Assembly: GCA_963628035.1 (NCBI GenBank)
Contig: CAVGED010000128.1
Location: forward strand, 1 to 64,000
DNA from: 14-2 sp963628035
GTDB taxonomy: Bacteria > Bacillota > Clostridia > Lachnospirales > Lachnospiraceae
Length of the DNA stretch: 64,000 nucleotides
Direction of reading: 5' to 3'
The translations under genes were made by a program, and so were the position numbers. Of the stretch, positions 15,750 through 24,534 are shown piece after piece. Below the pieces are notes generated by a model, which had not been told where the DNA came from, searched no databases, and saw nothing but the letters and a program-made list of their open reading frames with translations. Position 1 is the stretch's first letter. Every line of letters starts with the position of its first letter.

Positions 15750-17294
15750 ATGAGAAAAAAACCTACAGTATTAATGATCCTGGATGGATTTGGACTGAAT
15801 GACAGGAAGGAAGCCAATGCCGTATATGAGGCGAAAACTCCCAACATTGACGGTCTTATGCGGGATTACCCCTTTGTTAAGGGATATGCCAGCGGCCTGG
15901 CTGTCGGACTTCCGGACGGCCAGATGGGAAATTCCGAGGTTGGCCACCTGAATATGGGCGCCGGGCGCATCGTATACCAGGAATTGACCAGAATCAGCAA
16001 GGCTATCGAGGATGGCGACTTTTTTGAGAATGAGGCCTTAAAGGCAGGCATGGAGAACGTGAAGAAGAATGGTTCTGCTCTGCATCTGTACGGCCTTCTC
16101 TCTGACGGTGGCGTACATAGCCATAACACCCACCTCTATGGGCTTCTGGAGATGGCGAAGCGTGAGGGCATTTCCAAGGTGTATGTCCACTGCTTCCTGG
16201 ATGGGCGTGATACCGCGCCGACCTCCGGCAAGGGCTATATGGAGGAGCTGGAGAAGAAGATGGCCGAGCTGGGCGTAGGAGAGATCGCTACGGTGATGGG
16301 CCGTTATTACGTAATGGATCGGGACAACCGCTGGGATCGCGTGGAGAAGGCTTACCGCGCCATTTCCTTCGGCGAAGGCGTACAGGTGGACAATGCCGTG
16401 GAGGCAGTTCAGGCTTCTTATGACGCGGGGGTTACGGACGAATTCGTAGTACCTGCTGTGGTGATGAAGAACGGTGCGCCGGTGGCAACCGTGAATGACA
16501 AGGATACCATTATTTTCTACAACTTCCGCCCGGATCGTGCCAGAGAGATCACACGGGCCTTCTGTGCGGATGAGTTCGATGGATTCGACCGGGGCGTGCG
16601 CAAGGATGTGACATACATCTGCTTTACCGAGTACGATGTGACCATTCCAAACAAGCAGGTGGCTTTCCACAAGGTGGAGCTCCACAATACCCTGGGACAG
16701 TTCCTTGCAGCGAATGGGTTGAAGCAGGCAAGAATCGCCGAGACGGAGAAGTATGCGCATGTGACCTTCTTCTTTAACGGCGGTGTTGAGGTTCCCAATG
16801 AGGGAGAGGACAGAATCCTGGTACATTCCCCCAAGGTTGCCACATACGACCTGCAGCCTGAGATGAGTGCTTACGAGGTCTGCGATAAGCTGGTGGAGGC
16901 GATAAAGTCCGACAAGTATGATGTGATCATCATCAATTTCGCCAATCCTGACATGGTGGGTCATACCGGTGTTGAGAAGGCTGCTATTGCGGCAGTGGAA
17001 GCGGTAGATACCTGCGTGGGAAGGGCTGTGGCAGCTCTGAAAGAAGTGGACGGCGCTATGTTCCTCTGCGCGGATCACGGAAATGCCGAGCAGCTCGTCG
17101 ATTATAATACCGGTGAGAGCTTTACCGCACATACCACGAACCCGGTACCGTTTATCCTGATCAATTATGATGAGGCGTATGGTCTGCGGGAGGGCGGTGT
17201 TCTGGCGGATATCGCGCCGACGCTTATCGAGATGCTGGGACTTAAACAGCCGGCAGAGATGACCGGGAAGAGTTTGCTGGTGAAGAAGCAGTAA
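15750..17294 (+). CDS. gpmI: 2,3-bisphosphoglycerate-independent phosphoglycerate mutase
   Basis: This enzyme converts 3-phosphoglycerate to 2-phosphoglycerate using two manganese ions and a phosphoserine. The 514-residue protein has the N-terminal metal motif LDGFGLN, the nucleophile motif MGNSEVGH, the HCFLDGRDT block, and DHGNAEQ plus HTTNPVPF in the C-terminal metal site. The start at 15750 follows AAAGGAG; the upstream in-frame Met at 15690 would lie before the palindrome and is less likely. It is the last glycolytic gene of the block. Confidence 0.94.
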   Translation: MRKKPTVLMILDGFGLNDRKEANAVYEAKTPNIDGLMRDYPFVKGYASGLAVGLPDGQMGNSEVGHLNMGAGRIVYQELTRISKAIEDGDFFENEALKAGMENVKKNGSALHLYGLLSDGGVHSHNTHLYGLLEMAKREGISKVYVHCFLDGRDTAPTSGKGYMEELEKKMAELGVGEIATVMGRYYVMDRDNRWDRVEKAYRAISFGEGVQVDNAVEAVQASYDAGVTDEFVVPAVVMKNGAPVATVNDKDTIIFYNFRPDRAREITRAFCADEFDGFDRGVRKDVTYICFTEYDVTIPNKQVAFHKVELHNTLGQFLAANGLKQARIAETEKYAHVTFFFNGGVEVPNEGEDRILVHSPKVATYDLQPEMSAYEVCDKLVEAIKSDKYDVIIINFANPDMVGHTGVEKAAIAAVEAVDTCVGRAVAALKEVDGAMFLCADHGNAEQLVDYNTGESFTAHTTNPVPFILINYDEAYGLREGGVLADIAPTLIEMLGLKQPAEMTGKSLLVKKQ

Positions 17295-17299
17295 GAGGC

Positions 17300-17406
17300 A
17301 GACTGAACGAGGGTTTATGGGAAAAGGATCCCCCGTGTTTGCATATATCCCGTGTAGACTGAACAAGGGTTTATGGGAAAAGGATCCCCCGTGTTTGCAT
17401 ATATCC
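17300..17406 (+). repeat. 51-bp tandem duplication after gpmI
   Basis: Copies at 17300-17350 and 17356-17406 differ at one base and lie 56 bp apart. Each contains CCCCCGTGTTTGCA. An inverted match at 17441-17455 allows either copy to pair in a large hairpin. Confidence 0.85.
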
Positions 17407-17460
17407 TTCGCTGACTGACCGACAGTCTGCTCAGGAAACATGCAAAGCACGGGGGTATTC
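17386..17460. terminator. bidirectional terminator-like hairpin
   Basis: CCCCCGTGTTTGCA (17386-17399) pairs with TGCAAAGCACGGGGG (17441-17455) apart from one bulged base. The loop contains an inner hairpin GACTG/CAGTC. It lies between the convergent gpmI and DUF1836 genes. The upstream repeat copy offers an alternative pairing partner. Confidence 0.55.
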
Positions 17461-17478
17461 TTTAACATAAGAAATGGT

Positions 17479-18225
17479 TCAGTCTGTGTTTTGCTCATCC
17501 CTGGTTTTGGATGCTTTTGATTCCTTGGTCTTAGGTTCTTTGACTTTAGGTTCTTTGGCCTTAGGTTCTTTAGTCTTAGATTCCTTCGCTGTTGCTTCCT
17601 TCACTTTTAATTCCCGCTGTTCTTCTGCCAGCGAGGTGCTTTTTGCGTCAAGAAGATTTTCAATCAACGATTTCTTCACATAGACGTCGAAGCACAGCAT
17701 GCAGATAAAGGCGAAGAGCTGCATGTCCTGGCGGTCATCTTCATCCAGGTTATCGAGGTTGAAGGTGGTACGGCTGATCTCAAAGCATCTTGCAATATCC
17801 TTTTGCAGATGGCTAACCTCGGTTTTTTCCAGGCGAAATACCTCTGCGTAGATTTCTTCCAGGCTGAAATCATCCTTGCTTCCGAAATATTTCTCGGAGA
17901 CGGGATTCAGGATGGCCTGGATATCGCTGATGCTCAGGATATTTTTAAAATAATAGATGAAGATCAGCAGCAGAAGGTGTTCCTTCGTATACTTCTTCTT
18001 CACAGGGGGCGGCATCAGGTTATTCTTGACATAGTTATTGATCATGGTCTTGGTCAGTATCTTGTCGTGCTCGCGCCGCTTGAAGGAGGAGAGCTGCTGA
18101 TCCATGAAGGTTGTCACCTGATCCATGTACAGGTCTATATTAGGCAGGTCCTCCGGCTTCACATAGTCGATGCAAGAGAGACTTGTCAGGATGCTATTCA
18201 GTAAATCTTTCGTGTCTATCGTCAT
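17479..18225 (-). CDS. DUF1836-family protein with charged C-terminal repeats
   Basis: This 248-residue protein matches DUF1836, a Firmicutes family of unknown function. Its core (TMINNYVKNNLMPPPVKKKY, then helices ending FKNILSISDI) resembles a MerR-like winged helix, so it may bind DNA. The last 40 residues are a tandem KEPK / KESK pattern, predicted unstructured and basic. I choose the start at 18225, behind GAGGTGA, because the longer frame to 18273 would begin inside the promoter hexamers. Confidence 0.75.
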   Translation of the reverse strand: MTIDTKDLLNSILTSLSCIDYVKPEDLPNIDLYMDQVTTFMDQQLSSFKRREHDKILTKTMINNYVKNNLMPPPVKKKYTKEHLLLLIFIYYFKNILSISDIQAILNPVSEKYFGSKDDFSLEEIYAEVFRLEKTEVSHLQKDIARCFEISRTTFNLDNLDEDDRQDMQLFAFICMLCFDVYVKKSLIENLLDAKSTSLAEEQRELKVKEATAKESKTKEPKAKEPKVKEPKTKESKASKTRDEQNTD

Positions 18226-18244
18226 TTTGTTCACCTCACATCCT

Positions 18245-18273
18245 ATTATATAGTTTTTGATACGAGATGACAA
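18245..18273 (-). promoter_or_regulatory. promoter of the DUF1836 gene
   Basis: On the minus strand TTGTCA (18268-18273) and TATAAT (18245-18250) are 17 bp apart, 20 bp upstream of the chosen start. Confidence 0.7.
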
Positions 18274-18299
18274 GTGTTTTTAATTCATGCAAGCACAGT

Positions 18300-19172
18300 T
18301 TATCGTCCTTCTTCGGTCTGGCTGAACTGTTTACGTAAGAATTCTACAGCTGTTCGGATATCCTTCTCCGGGTCATCGCCAACCTCGCGCTCGATGGTGA
18401 GGAAGCCCTTATATCCGATGTCGTCAAGCGCTGCCAGATATGCAGGGAAGTCCACCTTGCCGGTTCCAAGAGGCACTTCTTCAAAATACCGGACGCCAAA
18501 GTATTCCTCCGGTACCGGGTGTACGGAACGATAGATGTATTCCGGATTCGATTCGCGCAGGCGGATGCCGTCCTTGGCATGGGTGTGTACGATGTAATCC
18601 TTCAGATTGTAAACAGCCTGTACGGGATCGTCCCCGGTCACCATCACGAGGTTCGCCGGATCAAGGTTGACCGCAACACCTGTGGAATCCAGAGTGTCCA
18701 GAAAATTCTTCAGGGTCAGAGAAGTCTCCGGGCCGGTTTCAATGGCGAAATGGGAGCCGATGCTGTCGGCGTAGCGTGAGAGCGTGAAGCATGCCTCCTG
18801 CATGATCTTGTACCGCTCATGGGAAGGATCCGAGGGGACAACGCCGATGTGGGTAGTGACGATGTCGCACTCCAGATCTTTCGCCAGATCCAGAATACGC
18901 ATGGACTTCTCGATGAGAGCCGGGTTCTTCTGCGGGTCACCGAAGCCCTGTCCCAGGTCGCCGCAGATGGCGGAGAAGACGAGGCCGTTGTCCTTGACGA
19001 GGTTCAAAAGCTCACGCCGTTTGTCGGCGTTTAAGTTCTCCGGTGCGTTGGCACCGCTGGTTGCATACATCTGGACACCGTTCGCGCCAAGGCTTGCAGC
19101 CTTTACAATGGCGGAGGCCGTGTCCAGACCTTTTAAGGAATTCGTTATGATCCCAATTGGAAAATGATACAT
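18300..19172 (-). CDS. TIM-barrel sugar phosphate isomerase/epimerase
   Basis: This 290-residue protein belongs to the xylose-isomerase-like TIM-barrel superfamily. Metal-binding residues are placed as expected: THIGVVP, AIETGPE, NLDPANLVM with Asp, HTHAKDG, and TIEREVG near the C-terminus. Such enzymes act on inositol-derived or keto sugars. It begins at 19172 behind AGAGGC; an earlier in-frame Met at 19202 lacks a site. It lies 79 bp downstream of the AraC-type regulator, with a dehydrogenase divergent to both, so a sugar or polyol catabolic unit is likely. Confidence 0.82.
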   Translation of the reverse strand: MYHFPIGIITNSLKGLDTASAIVKAASLGANGVQMYATSGANAPENLNADKRRELLNLVKDNGLVFSAICGDLGQGFGDPQKNPALIEKSMRILDLAKDLECDIVTTHIGVVPSDPSHERYKIMQEACFTLSRYADSIGSHFAIETGPETSLTLKNFLDTLDSTGVAVNLDPANLVMVTGDDPVQAVYNLKDYIVHTHAKDGIRLRESNPEYIYRSVHPVPEEYFGVRYFEEVPLGTGKVDFPAYLAALDDIGYKGFLTIEREVGDDPEKDIRTAVEFLRKQFSQTEEGR

Positions 19173-19251
19173 ATTTGCCTCTTTTCTATGCATGTTCTGC
19201 ATGGATATTTGTTGCCATCATCATAAAAAATACATAGGAAAAAGTCAACGT

Positions 19252-20097
19252 TCAATATTGCTCCAGAATAGCAGTATCTTGCCCTTTGGCAAATTCAGAT
19301 GGCAGTAGACCCGTATGATGTCGGAACACCTTGGAGAAATAGGAATCGTTGGTAAAACCGCATTTCTGGGCGATCTCATGGATGGGATATTTCTTCTTGA
19401 GAAGCAATTTTTTTGCACTCTCACAACGGACAGAATTGATGTATTCTACCGGAGTCATGGTAGTGGTATTCTTGAATTCCCGTAAAAAGTAATATTTACT
19501 CAGCCCTACCTCGGAAGCAATCTCGTCCAGGGTGAGCTTCTGATCGATATGGGACTTTATATAGCCTATGGCCAGCTTGATATTTTCATTGGCTGCAGAG
19601 GATCGGATCTGCCCCTGATTTGCATGGTCCAGGTGGTTTCTGGACAGATACAGCATCAGATTCAGCGTAGCCACCCGAATTCCCGCCTGATGAAAGAGAG
19701 AATCCGATGTGATCTCCCGGACAATATCCTGATAGAGAGCGACGGCTTTTTCGGAGGTTACCAGGGGTTCAAAACGCAGCTTCTCGGTGGGAATACCGTT
19801 TTGTGTGCAGAATTCTGTATCAACGATGAGACAATCGTATTTGACGAATTCATCGTCAGATCTTATGGCGTGGGGGAAATTGGAGTTGACGATGACAAGA
19901 TTCCCCGGGCGCATCTCATAGGTCTCCGAGCCGATCATGCAGGTGCCTTCCCCGGAGGTAACAAAAAGGATCTCCACGTTGGGATGCCAATGTGGGAATA
20001 CAAAGGAACGTTTTTTGATTGTGTTGAAATGAAAAATAATGGGGATCTCATCTGTCAGGTGATCCAGGTATTCAAATCTTGTTTTGTCCATGGTCAC
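19252..20097 (-). CDS. AraC-family transcriptional regulator with cupin sensor
   Basis: This 281-residue protein has an N-terminal cupin-like ligand-binding domain (HWHPNVEILFVTSGEGT, GNLVIVNSNFPH) and a C-terminal pair of AraC helix-turn-helices. The first is DEIASEVGLSKYYFLREF and the second IHEIAQKCGFTNDSYFSKVF. It probably senses a sugar and activates the divergent Gfo/Idh/MocA gene and perhaps its own unit. Repeated GGCAAYATT sites in the shared 181-bp control region fit this. Confidence 0.88.
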   Translation of the reverse strand: MTMDKTRFEYLDHLTDEIPIIFHFNTIKKRSFVFPHWHPNVEILFVTSGEGTCMIGSETYEMRPGNLVIVNSNFPHAIRSDDEFVKYDCLIVDTEFCTQNGIPTEKLRFEPLVTSEKAVALYQDIVREITSDSLFHQAGIRVATLNLMLYLSRNHLDHANQGQIRSSAANENIKLAIGYIKSHIDQKLTLDEIASEVGLSKYYFLREFKNTTTMTPVEYINSVRCESAKKLLLKKKYPIHEIAQKCGFTNDSYFSKVFRHHTGLLPSEFAKGQDTAILEQY

Positions 20098-20117
20098 ATC
20101 TCCAATTGTTTTGTCAT

Positions 20118-20147
20118 GGCAATATTTTGTTAATCGTGGGCAACATT
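20118..20147 (+). promoter_or_regulatory. candidate AraC-type operator: two half-sites 21 bp apart
   Basis: GGCAATATT (20118-20126) and GGCAACATT (20139-20147) are direct repeats with exactly 21-bp spacing, the arrangement of AraC-family half-sites. The second ends 5 bp before the -35 TTGACG of the divergent dehydrogenase promoter. A third copy is part of the palindrome GGCAATATTGCC at 20203-20214. Confidence 0.6.
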
Positions 20148-20152
20148 GTAGG

Positions 20153-20180
20153 TTGACGTCTGTTTCTTTTAGATTACAAT
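20153..20180 (+). promoter_or_regulatory. promoter of the Gfo/Idh/MocA dehydrogenase
   Basis: TTGACG (20153-20158) and TACAAT (20175-20180) with a 16-bp spacer lie about 100 bp before the gene. The palindrome GGCAATATTGCC (20203-20214) lies in the leader. Confidence 0.65.
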
Positions 20181-20278
20181 AAAATTAGCAAAAACGCAAT
20201 AGGGCAATATTGCCTTACAGTTCAGCCATCGGCTGGGGTGCGCTGAATATCATATTTATAAAAAGGAAAGCGAGGAAC

Positions 20279-21346
20279 ATGAAAATGAAGAAATTGCGGA
20301 TTGGACTGGTAGGAGCGGGAAATATTGCGAAGGCGCATCTGGCGGCTTATCGGAAGGTAGAGGAAGCAGAGATCGTGGCAATCTGCGATATTAATCCCGA
20401 CACCTTGAAGGAGACAGCGGAGAGCTTCGGTATTGAGAAGACTTATGCCAGTGAGACGGAGATGCTTCGGGCGGAGGAACTGGATGCGGTGGACGTATGT
20501 GTCTGGAACTGCAGCCATGCATCGTGTTCCATCGAGGCTCTAGATGCCGGGAAGCATGTATTCTGTGAGAAGCCGATGGCGACGAATGCCAGAGAGGCAG
20601 AGAAGATGATCGAGGCGGCAAAGCGTAATCAGAAGCTTCTGATGATCGGCTTCGTGCTGCGGTTTGGCGATGAGACAAGGATTGCGAAGGACTTTATTGA
20701 CAAGGACTATCTGGGAGATATCTACTATTCCAAGGCTACCTATTTAAGACGCCATGGCGCGCCGGGCGGCTGGTTCACGGATAAGTCTCGTTCTGCAGGC
20801 GGACCGGTCATTGACCTGGGTGTGCATGTCATTGATCTGACCCGGTATCTGATGGGGAAGCCCAAGGCACTTTCCGTGTTTGCATCTACCGATGACCGTC
20901 TGAAGAACCGCCCGAATCTGAAGACGAATGTCGGGTGGACCCCAAGGGATGCAAAGAAGGATGACGTCTATGACGTGGAGGACTTTGCAGTGGCTATGAT
21001 CAAGTATGAGGGCGGAAAGACCACGTTGCTTGAGACAAGCTACAGCCTGAATGGGGAGGCTGTCACCAAGAAGGAACTCTATGGAACCAAGGGCGGCATG
21101 AACCTGAACGGCAAGAATACCAAGCTCTATACAGAGGTCAATGATTTTCTGGCGGATGTCGCACTGGATACGGAGAATCTGGCGGACAGTTGCAATATGA
21201 TGGAAGCCGAAATGCGCCATTTCGTGGACTGTGTACTGAATGGGACGGAGTGTATTGCTCCGGCGCAGGATGGACTGGAGGTTATGCGGATCCTGGATGC
21301 GATCTATGAATCGGCAAGGACAGGGCATGAGGTAGTATTGGGATAA
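20279..21346 (+). CDS. Gfo/Idh/MocA-family oxidoreductase
   Basis: This 355-residue NAD(P)-dependent dehydrogenase has the Rossmann motif GLVGAGNIAKAHL and the family motif CEKPMATNA (catalytic Lys in EKP). The later GGPVIDLGVHVIDL block positions the substrate-binding Asp and His. Family members oxidise sugars or inositols. I choose the start at 20279, after AAGGAAAGCGAGG, over the frame start at 20210, which lies in the palindrome. Divergence from the AraC regulator and isomerase suggests a joint pathway. Confidence 0.85.
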   Translation: MKMKKLRIGLVGAGNIAKAHLAAYRKVEEAEIVAICDINPDTLKETAESFGIEKTYASETEMLRAEELDAVDVCVWNCSHASCSIEALDAGKHVFCEKPMATNAREAEKMIEAAKRNQKLLMIGFVLRFGDETRIAKDFIDKDYLGDIYYSKATYLRRHGAPGGWFTDKSRSAGGPVIDLGVHVIDLTRYLMGKPKALSVFASTDDRLKNRPNLKTNVGWTPRDAKKDDVYDVEDFAVAMIKYEGGKTTLLETSYSLNGEAVTKKELYGTKGGMNLNGKNTKLYTEVNDFLADVALDTENLADSCNMMEAEMRHFVDCVLNGTECIAPAQDGLEVMRILDAIYESARTGHEVVLG

Positions 21347-21376
21347 AAAATAGAAATGTAAGCTTTCGTGAATCAG

Positions 21377-21406
21377 GAAGACCATCTTAGCGGTGGTCTT
21401 CTTTTT
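21377..21406 (+). terminator. intrinsic terminator of the dehydrogenase gene
   Basis: GAAGACCATC and GGTGGTCTTC pair around a short loop, followed by TTTTTC. It lies 30 bp after the stop codon. Confidence 0.85.
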
Positions 21407-21452
21407 CGTTTTGCTTTTGTTTGATTTTTGAAGGATAACCGAAAAAATGACT

Positions 21453-21481
21453 TGAATCAATCATGCGGGGATGGTATAATG
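21453..21481 (+). promoter_or_regulatory. pcrA promoter
   Basis: TTGAAT (21453-21458) and TATAAT (21476-21481) have a 17-bp spacer, about 80 bp before the helicase start. Confidence 0.75.
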
Positions 21482-21559
21482 AATAGAACATGTGTTTCGA
21501 TAATGCGAGGGGATAACGTGGAGATGGTTTTTTGATGATTTCTGGATAAGGAGCACTAT

Positions 21560-23980
21560 ATGAGTATATACGATACATTGAACCCCATGCAGCAGGAGGC
21601 TGTTTTTCATACAGAAGGGCCGCTTCTGATACTGGCGGGGGCGGGCAGCGGCAAGACCAGGGTGCTGACCCACAGGACGGCATATCTGATCGAAGAGAAG
21701 GGTGTGAATCCCTATCATATTCTGGCGATCACCTTTACGAACAAGGCGGCAGGGGAGATGCGGGAACGTATCGACCAGATGGTGGGCTACGGTGCGGAGA
21801 GCATCTGGGTGTCCACATTTCATTCTACCTGCGTGCGGATCCTGCGGCGGCATATTGATCGGCTGGGCTTTGATACGAATTTCACCATCTACGATTCGGA
21901 TGACCAGAAGACGCTGATGAAGGATATCTTAAAGCGGATGAATATAGACACCAAGATCTATAAGGAGCGCAGCTTCTTAAGTGCTATTTCCCATGCTAAG
22001 GACGAGCTGATCTCACCGGAGCAGTTCACGCTGGAGGCAGCAGGAGATTTTGCCAAGAAGAAGCAGGCAGAGGTGTATACGGAGTATCAGAAGATGCTCC
22101 GTAAAAATAATGCGCTGGATTTTGACGATCTGATCGTTAAGACCGTGGAGCTGTTCCGGGCGGATCCGGAAGTGCTTGCCTCCTATCAGGAGCGGTTCCG
22201 ATATATCATGGTGGATGAGTATCAGGATACCAACACGGCGCAGTTTATGTTGATACGGCTGCTGGCGGATAGGTATCGGAATCTCTGCGTGGTAGGGGAC
22301 GATGACCAGTCAATCTACAAGTTTCGGGGAGCGAATATTTACAACATTCTGAATTTTGAAAAAGAATTCCCGGATGCAAAAGTGATCAAGCTGGAGCAGA
22401 ATTATCGTTCCACCCAGAATATCCTGGATGCAGCCAACGGTGTGATCGGAAATAATGTGGGGCGGAAGGCGAAGGCGCTGTGGACCGACAACGGTCGGGG
22501 CGAGCTGGTGAATTTCCGGCAATTTGACACCGGATATGACGAGGCGGATTACATAGTGCGGGACATCCGGGCGCGGGTGGACAATGGGGAATATAATTAT
22601 AAGGATTGTGCCATCCTATACCGTACCAACGCGCAGTCCCGGCTCTTCGAGGAACGGTTTGTGGTGTCAAACATACCTTATAAGGTAGTGGGCGGAGTGA
22701 ATTTCTACGCCCGCAGGGAGATCAAGGATCTGCTGTGCTACTTAAAGACCATCGACAACGCCAGGGACGATCTGGCGGTGCGAAGGATCATCAACGTGCC
22801 GAAGCGCGGAATCGGAGCAACTACCCTTGCAAAGGTACAGGAGTATGCGAATGAGAACGAACTGACATTTTACAATGCCCTGAAGCTGGCGGAGGATATC
22901 CCAACGCTGGGACGGGCGGCCACGAAGGTAAAGCCCTTTGTGACGCTGATCCAGACCATGCGCAGCAAGGCGCCTTATCTTAGCGTTACGCAGCTTTTTT
23001 CAGAGGTTCTTGAGGCTACCGGATATATGGAAGAACTGAAGGCAGAGGGGGACGAGGAGGCCAAGGCCCGCATGGAGAACATCGACGAGCTGGTCAGCAA
23101 GATTGCTTCCTATGAGGAGAAGTGCGAGGGAGAGAATGTTGCACCTTCCTTAAGCGGCTTCCTGGAGGAGGTTGCGCTGGTTGCGGATATCGACAGCCTG
23201 GATGCAGACAGCGATTATGTGGTACTCATGACGCTGCACAGCGCCAAGGGGCTGGAGTTCCCCAACGTGTATTTGGCCGGCCTGGAGGATGGGCTTTTTC
23301 CAAGCTACATGACAATTACGGCAGATGATCCGTCAGAGGTCGAGGAGGAGCGCCGGCTCTGCTATGTGGGAATTACCCGCGCCAAGGAACGGTTGACCAT
23401 CACCAGTGCCAGGCTGCGGATGATCCGTGGCGAGACACAATACAATAAAGTATCCAGGTTCGTGCGGGAGATCCCGGAGGAGGTGCTGGGCGGCGGACAA
23501 CAGGCTTCAGGAAGCAGCTTCCGAAGCAGCGCATCTGGGAATGTAGGCACATCCGGGTATGCCAGTGTATCTGGGAATGCAGGCACGTCCGGGTATGTCA
23601 GCGCATCCGGTTATGCAGGTGTGTCGGAGGGCGGCTCATCCGGGTATGGCGGAGCAACGGTACACAGCCGGGCGCGAGAGGCATTTCGCGCGAAGCCGGC
23701 GTATGGTATGGCTCCGGGAGGCACGAAGAGCATGTTTGGCAAGCTTTCCGATACGGTTTTCGAGAAGCCGGCGAAGGCACCGACGAATTTTGCCAGCGGT
23801 GCCACGGATGGCAAGAAGCTTGCCTACGGCGTGGGAGATCGTGTCCGCCATCTGAAGTTCGGGGACGGCACTGTGACCAACATCGTAGCCGGAGGTAAGG
23901 ACTTCGAGGTGACGGTGGATTTCGATGCCTATGGACAGAAGAAAATGTTTGCAGTTTTTGCAAAACTTAAAAAAATATAA
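21560..23980 (+). CDS. pcrA: UvrD/PcrA-type DNA helicase
   Basis: This 806-residue superfamily 1A helicase translocates 3'-5' on DNA in repair and replication restart. Motifs in order are AGAGSGKTR (Walker A), FTNKAAGEMRER, VDEYQDTN (Walker B), GDDDQSIYKFRGA, LEQNYRST, LMTLHSAKGLEF and YVGITRAKERL. From about residue 650 a linker is made of SGNVGTSGYAS-like Gly/Ser/Ala repeats. It leads into a C-terminal tail (VGDRVRHLKFGDGTV) that matches the RNA polymerase-interacting Tudor-like domain of PcrA. Confidence 0.94.
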   Translation: MSIYDTLNPMQQEAVFHTEGPLLILAGAGSGKTRVLTHRTAYLIEEKGVNPYHILAITFTNKAAGEMRERIDQMVGYGAESIWVSTFHSTCVRILRRHIDRLGFDTNFTIYDSDDQKTLMKDILKRMNIDTKIYKERSFLSAISHAKDELISPEQFTLEAAGDFAKKKQAEVYTEYQKMLRKNNALDFDDLIVKTVELFRADPEVLASYQERFRYIMVDEYQDTNTAQFMLIRLLADRYRNLCVVGDDDQSIYKFRGANIYNILNFEKEFPDAKVIKLEQNYRSTQNILDAANGVIGNNVGRKAKALWTDNGRGELVNFRQFDTGYDEADYIVRDIRARVDNGEYNYKDCAILYRTNAQSRLFEERFVVSNIPYKVVGGVNFYARREIKDLLCYLKTIDNARDDLAVRRIINVPKRGIGATTLAKVQEYANENELTFYNALKLAEDIPTLGRAATKVKPFVTLIQTMRSKAPYLSVTQLFSEVLEATGYMEELKAEGDEEAKARMENIDELVSKIASYEEKCEGENVAPSLSGFLEEVALVADIDSLDADSDYVVLMTLHSAKGLEFPNVYLAGLEDGLFPSYMTITADDPSEVEEERRLCYVGITRAKERLTITSARLRMIRGETQYNKVSRFVREIPEEVLGGGQQASGSSFRSSASGNVGTSGYASVSGNAGTSGYVSASGYAGVSEGGSSGYGGATVHSRAREAFRAKPAYGMAPGGTKSMFGKLSDTVFEKPAKAPTNFASGATDGKKLAYGVGDRVRHLKFGDGTVTNIVAGGKDFEVTVDFDAYGQKKMFAVFAKLKKI

Positions 23981-24121
23981 ATTTTGCAAAAATTGGTAGG
24001 CGGGATGAAAAAAGTGTGCTATACTAAAGGTGTCGGCAGGAAACAGCTGCCAAGGTATATCCTGGAAAGTGAATAATTGCAGTCAATGCAGAGAAAAATA
24101 GATAAAAAAGGAGCGATAATC

Positions 24122-24370
24122 ATGAACAAAGTGGAAGAAATCTTAAGCGCATCAAAACTCAACGATTTATTACACAAGCAGGAGAAGGTAGAAAAGAAGT
24201 CCAAGGTGTTGTGGGTACTGGCAATCATCGGTGCAGTAGCAGCAGTAGCGGGTATCGCATATGCCGTATATCGTTTCTTTACCCCGGATTATCTGGAGGA
24301 TTTTGAAGACGATTTCGACGATGATTATGAAGATGACTTCTTCGATGACGAGGATGAGACTGAGGAATAA
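24122..24370 (+). CDS. small single-pass membrane protein with acidic tail
   Basis: This 82-residue protein has a cytoplasmic charged N-terminus, one hydrophobic segment (about residues 29-50) and a C-terminal tail of about 30 residues that is almost entirely Asp, Glu, Phe and Tyr. Similar orphan proteins are frequent in Lachnospiraceae, but I know of no assigned function. The start at 24122 follows AAAGGAG. A TATACT box at 24020-24025 may be its -10; the -35 is unclear. Confidence 0.65.
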   Translation: MNKVEEILSASKLNDLLHKQEKVEKKSKVLWVLAIIGAVAAVAGIAYAVYRFFTPDYLEDFEDDFDDDYEDDFFDDEDETEE

Positions 24371-24405
24371 GGTGCATTTGATCGTCAGTGGAACATGAGA
24401 TTGCC

Positions 24406-24432
24406 GGAGGCTCACAGAAGTGTGGGCCTCTG
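24406..24432 (+). terminator. hairpin after the acidic membrane protein gene
   Basis: GAGGCTCACA and TGTGGGCCTC pair around GAAG. No T tract follows, so it may be a weak or Rho-dependent terminator or an mRNA stabiliser. Confidence 0.4.
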
Positions 24433-24534
24433 TTGCGTTGCGAACTTGTTCGCGATAGAGCAAATCTGCGGATTTTCATTTGCGGTGGCGCTTGTGACAG
24501 TAGACAGAACAGTATAGTAGATAGGAAACAGGTT

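Noticed and set aside
16038..17498. Minus-strand open frame of 486 codons opposite gpmI
   Set aside because: gpmI is unmistakable on the plus strand. The reverse frame is His/Leu-rich shadow sequence and runs through the tandem repeats.
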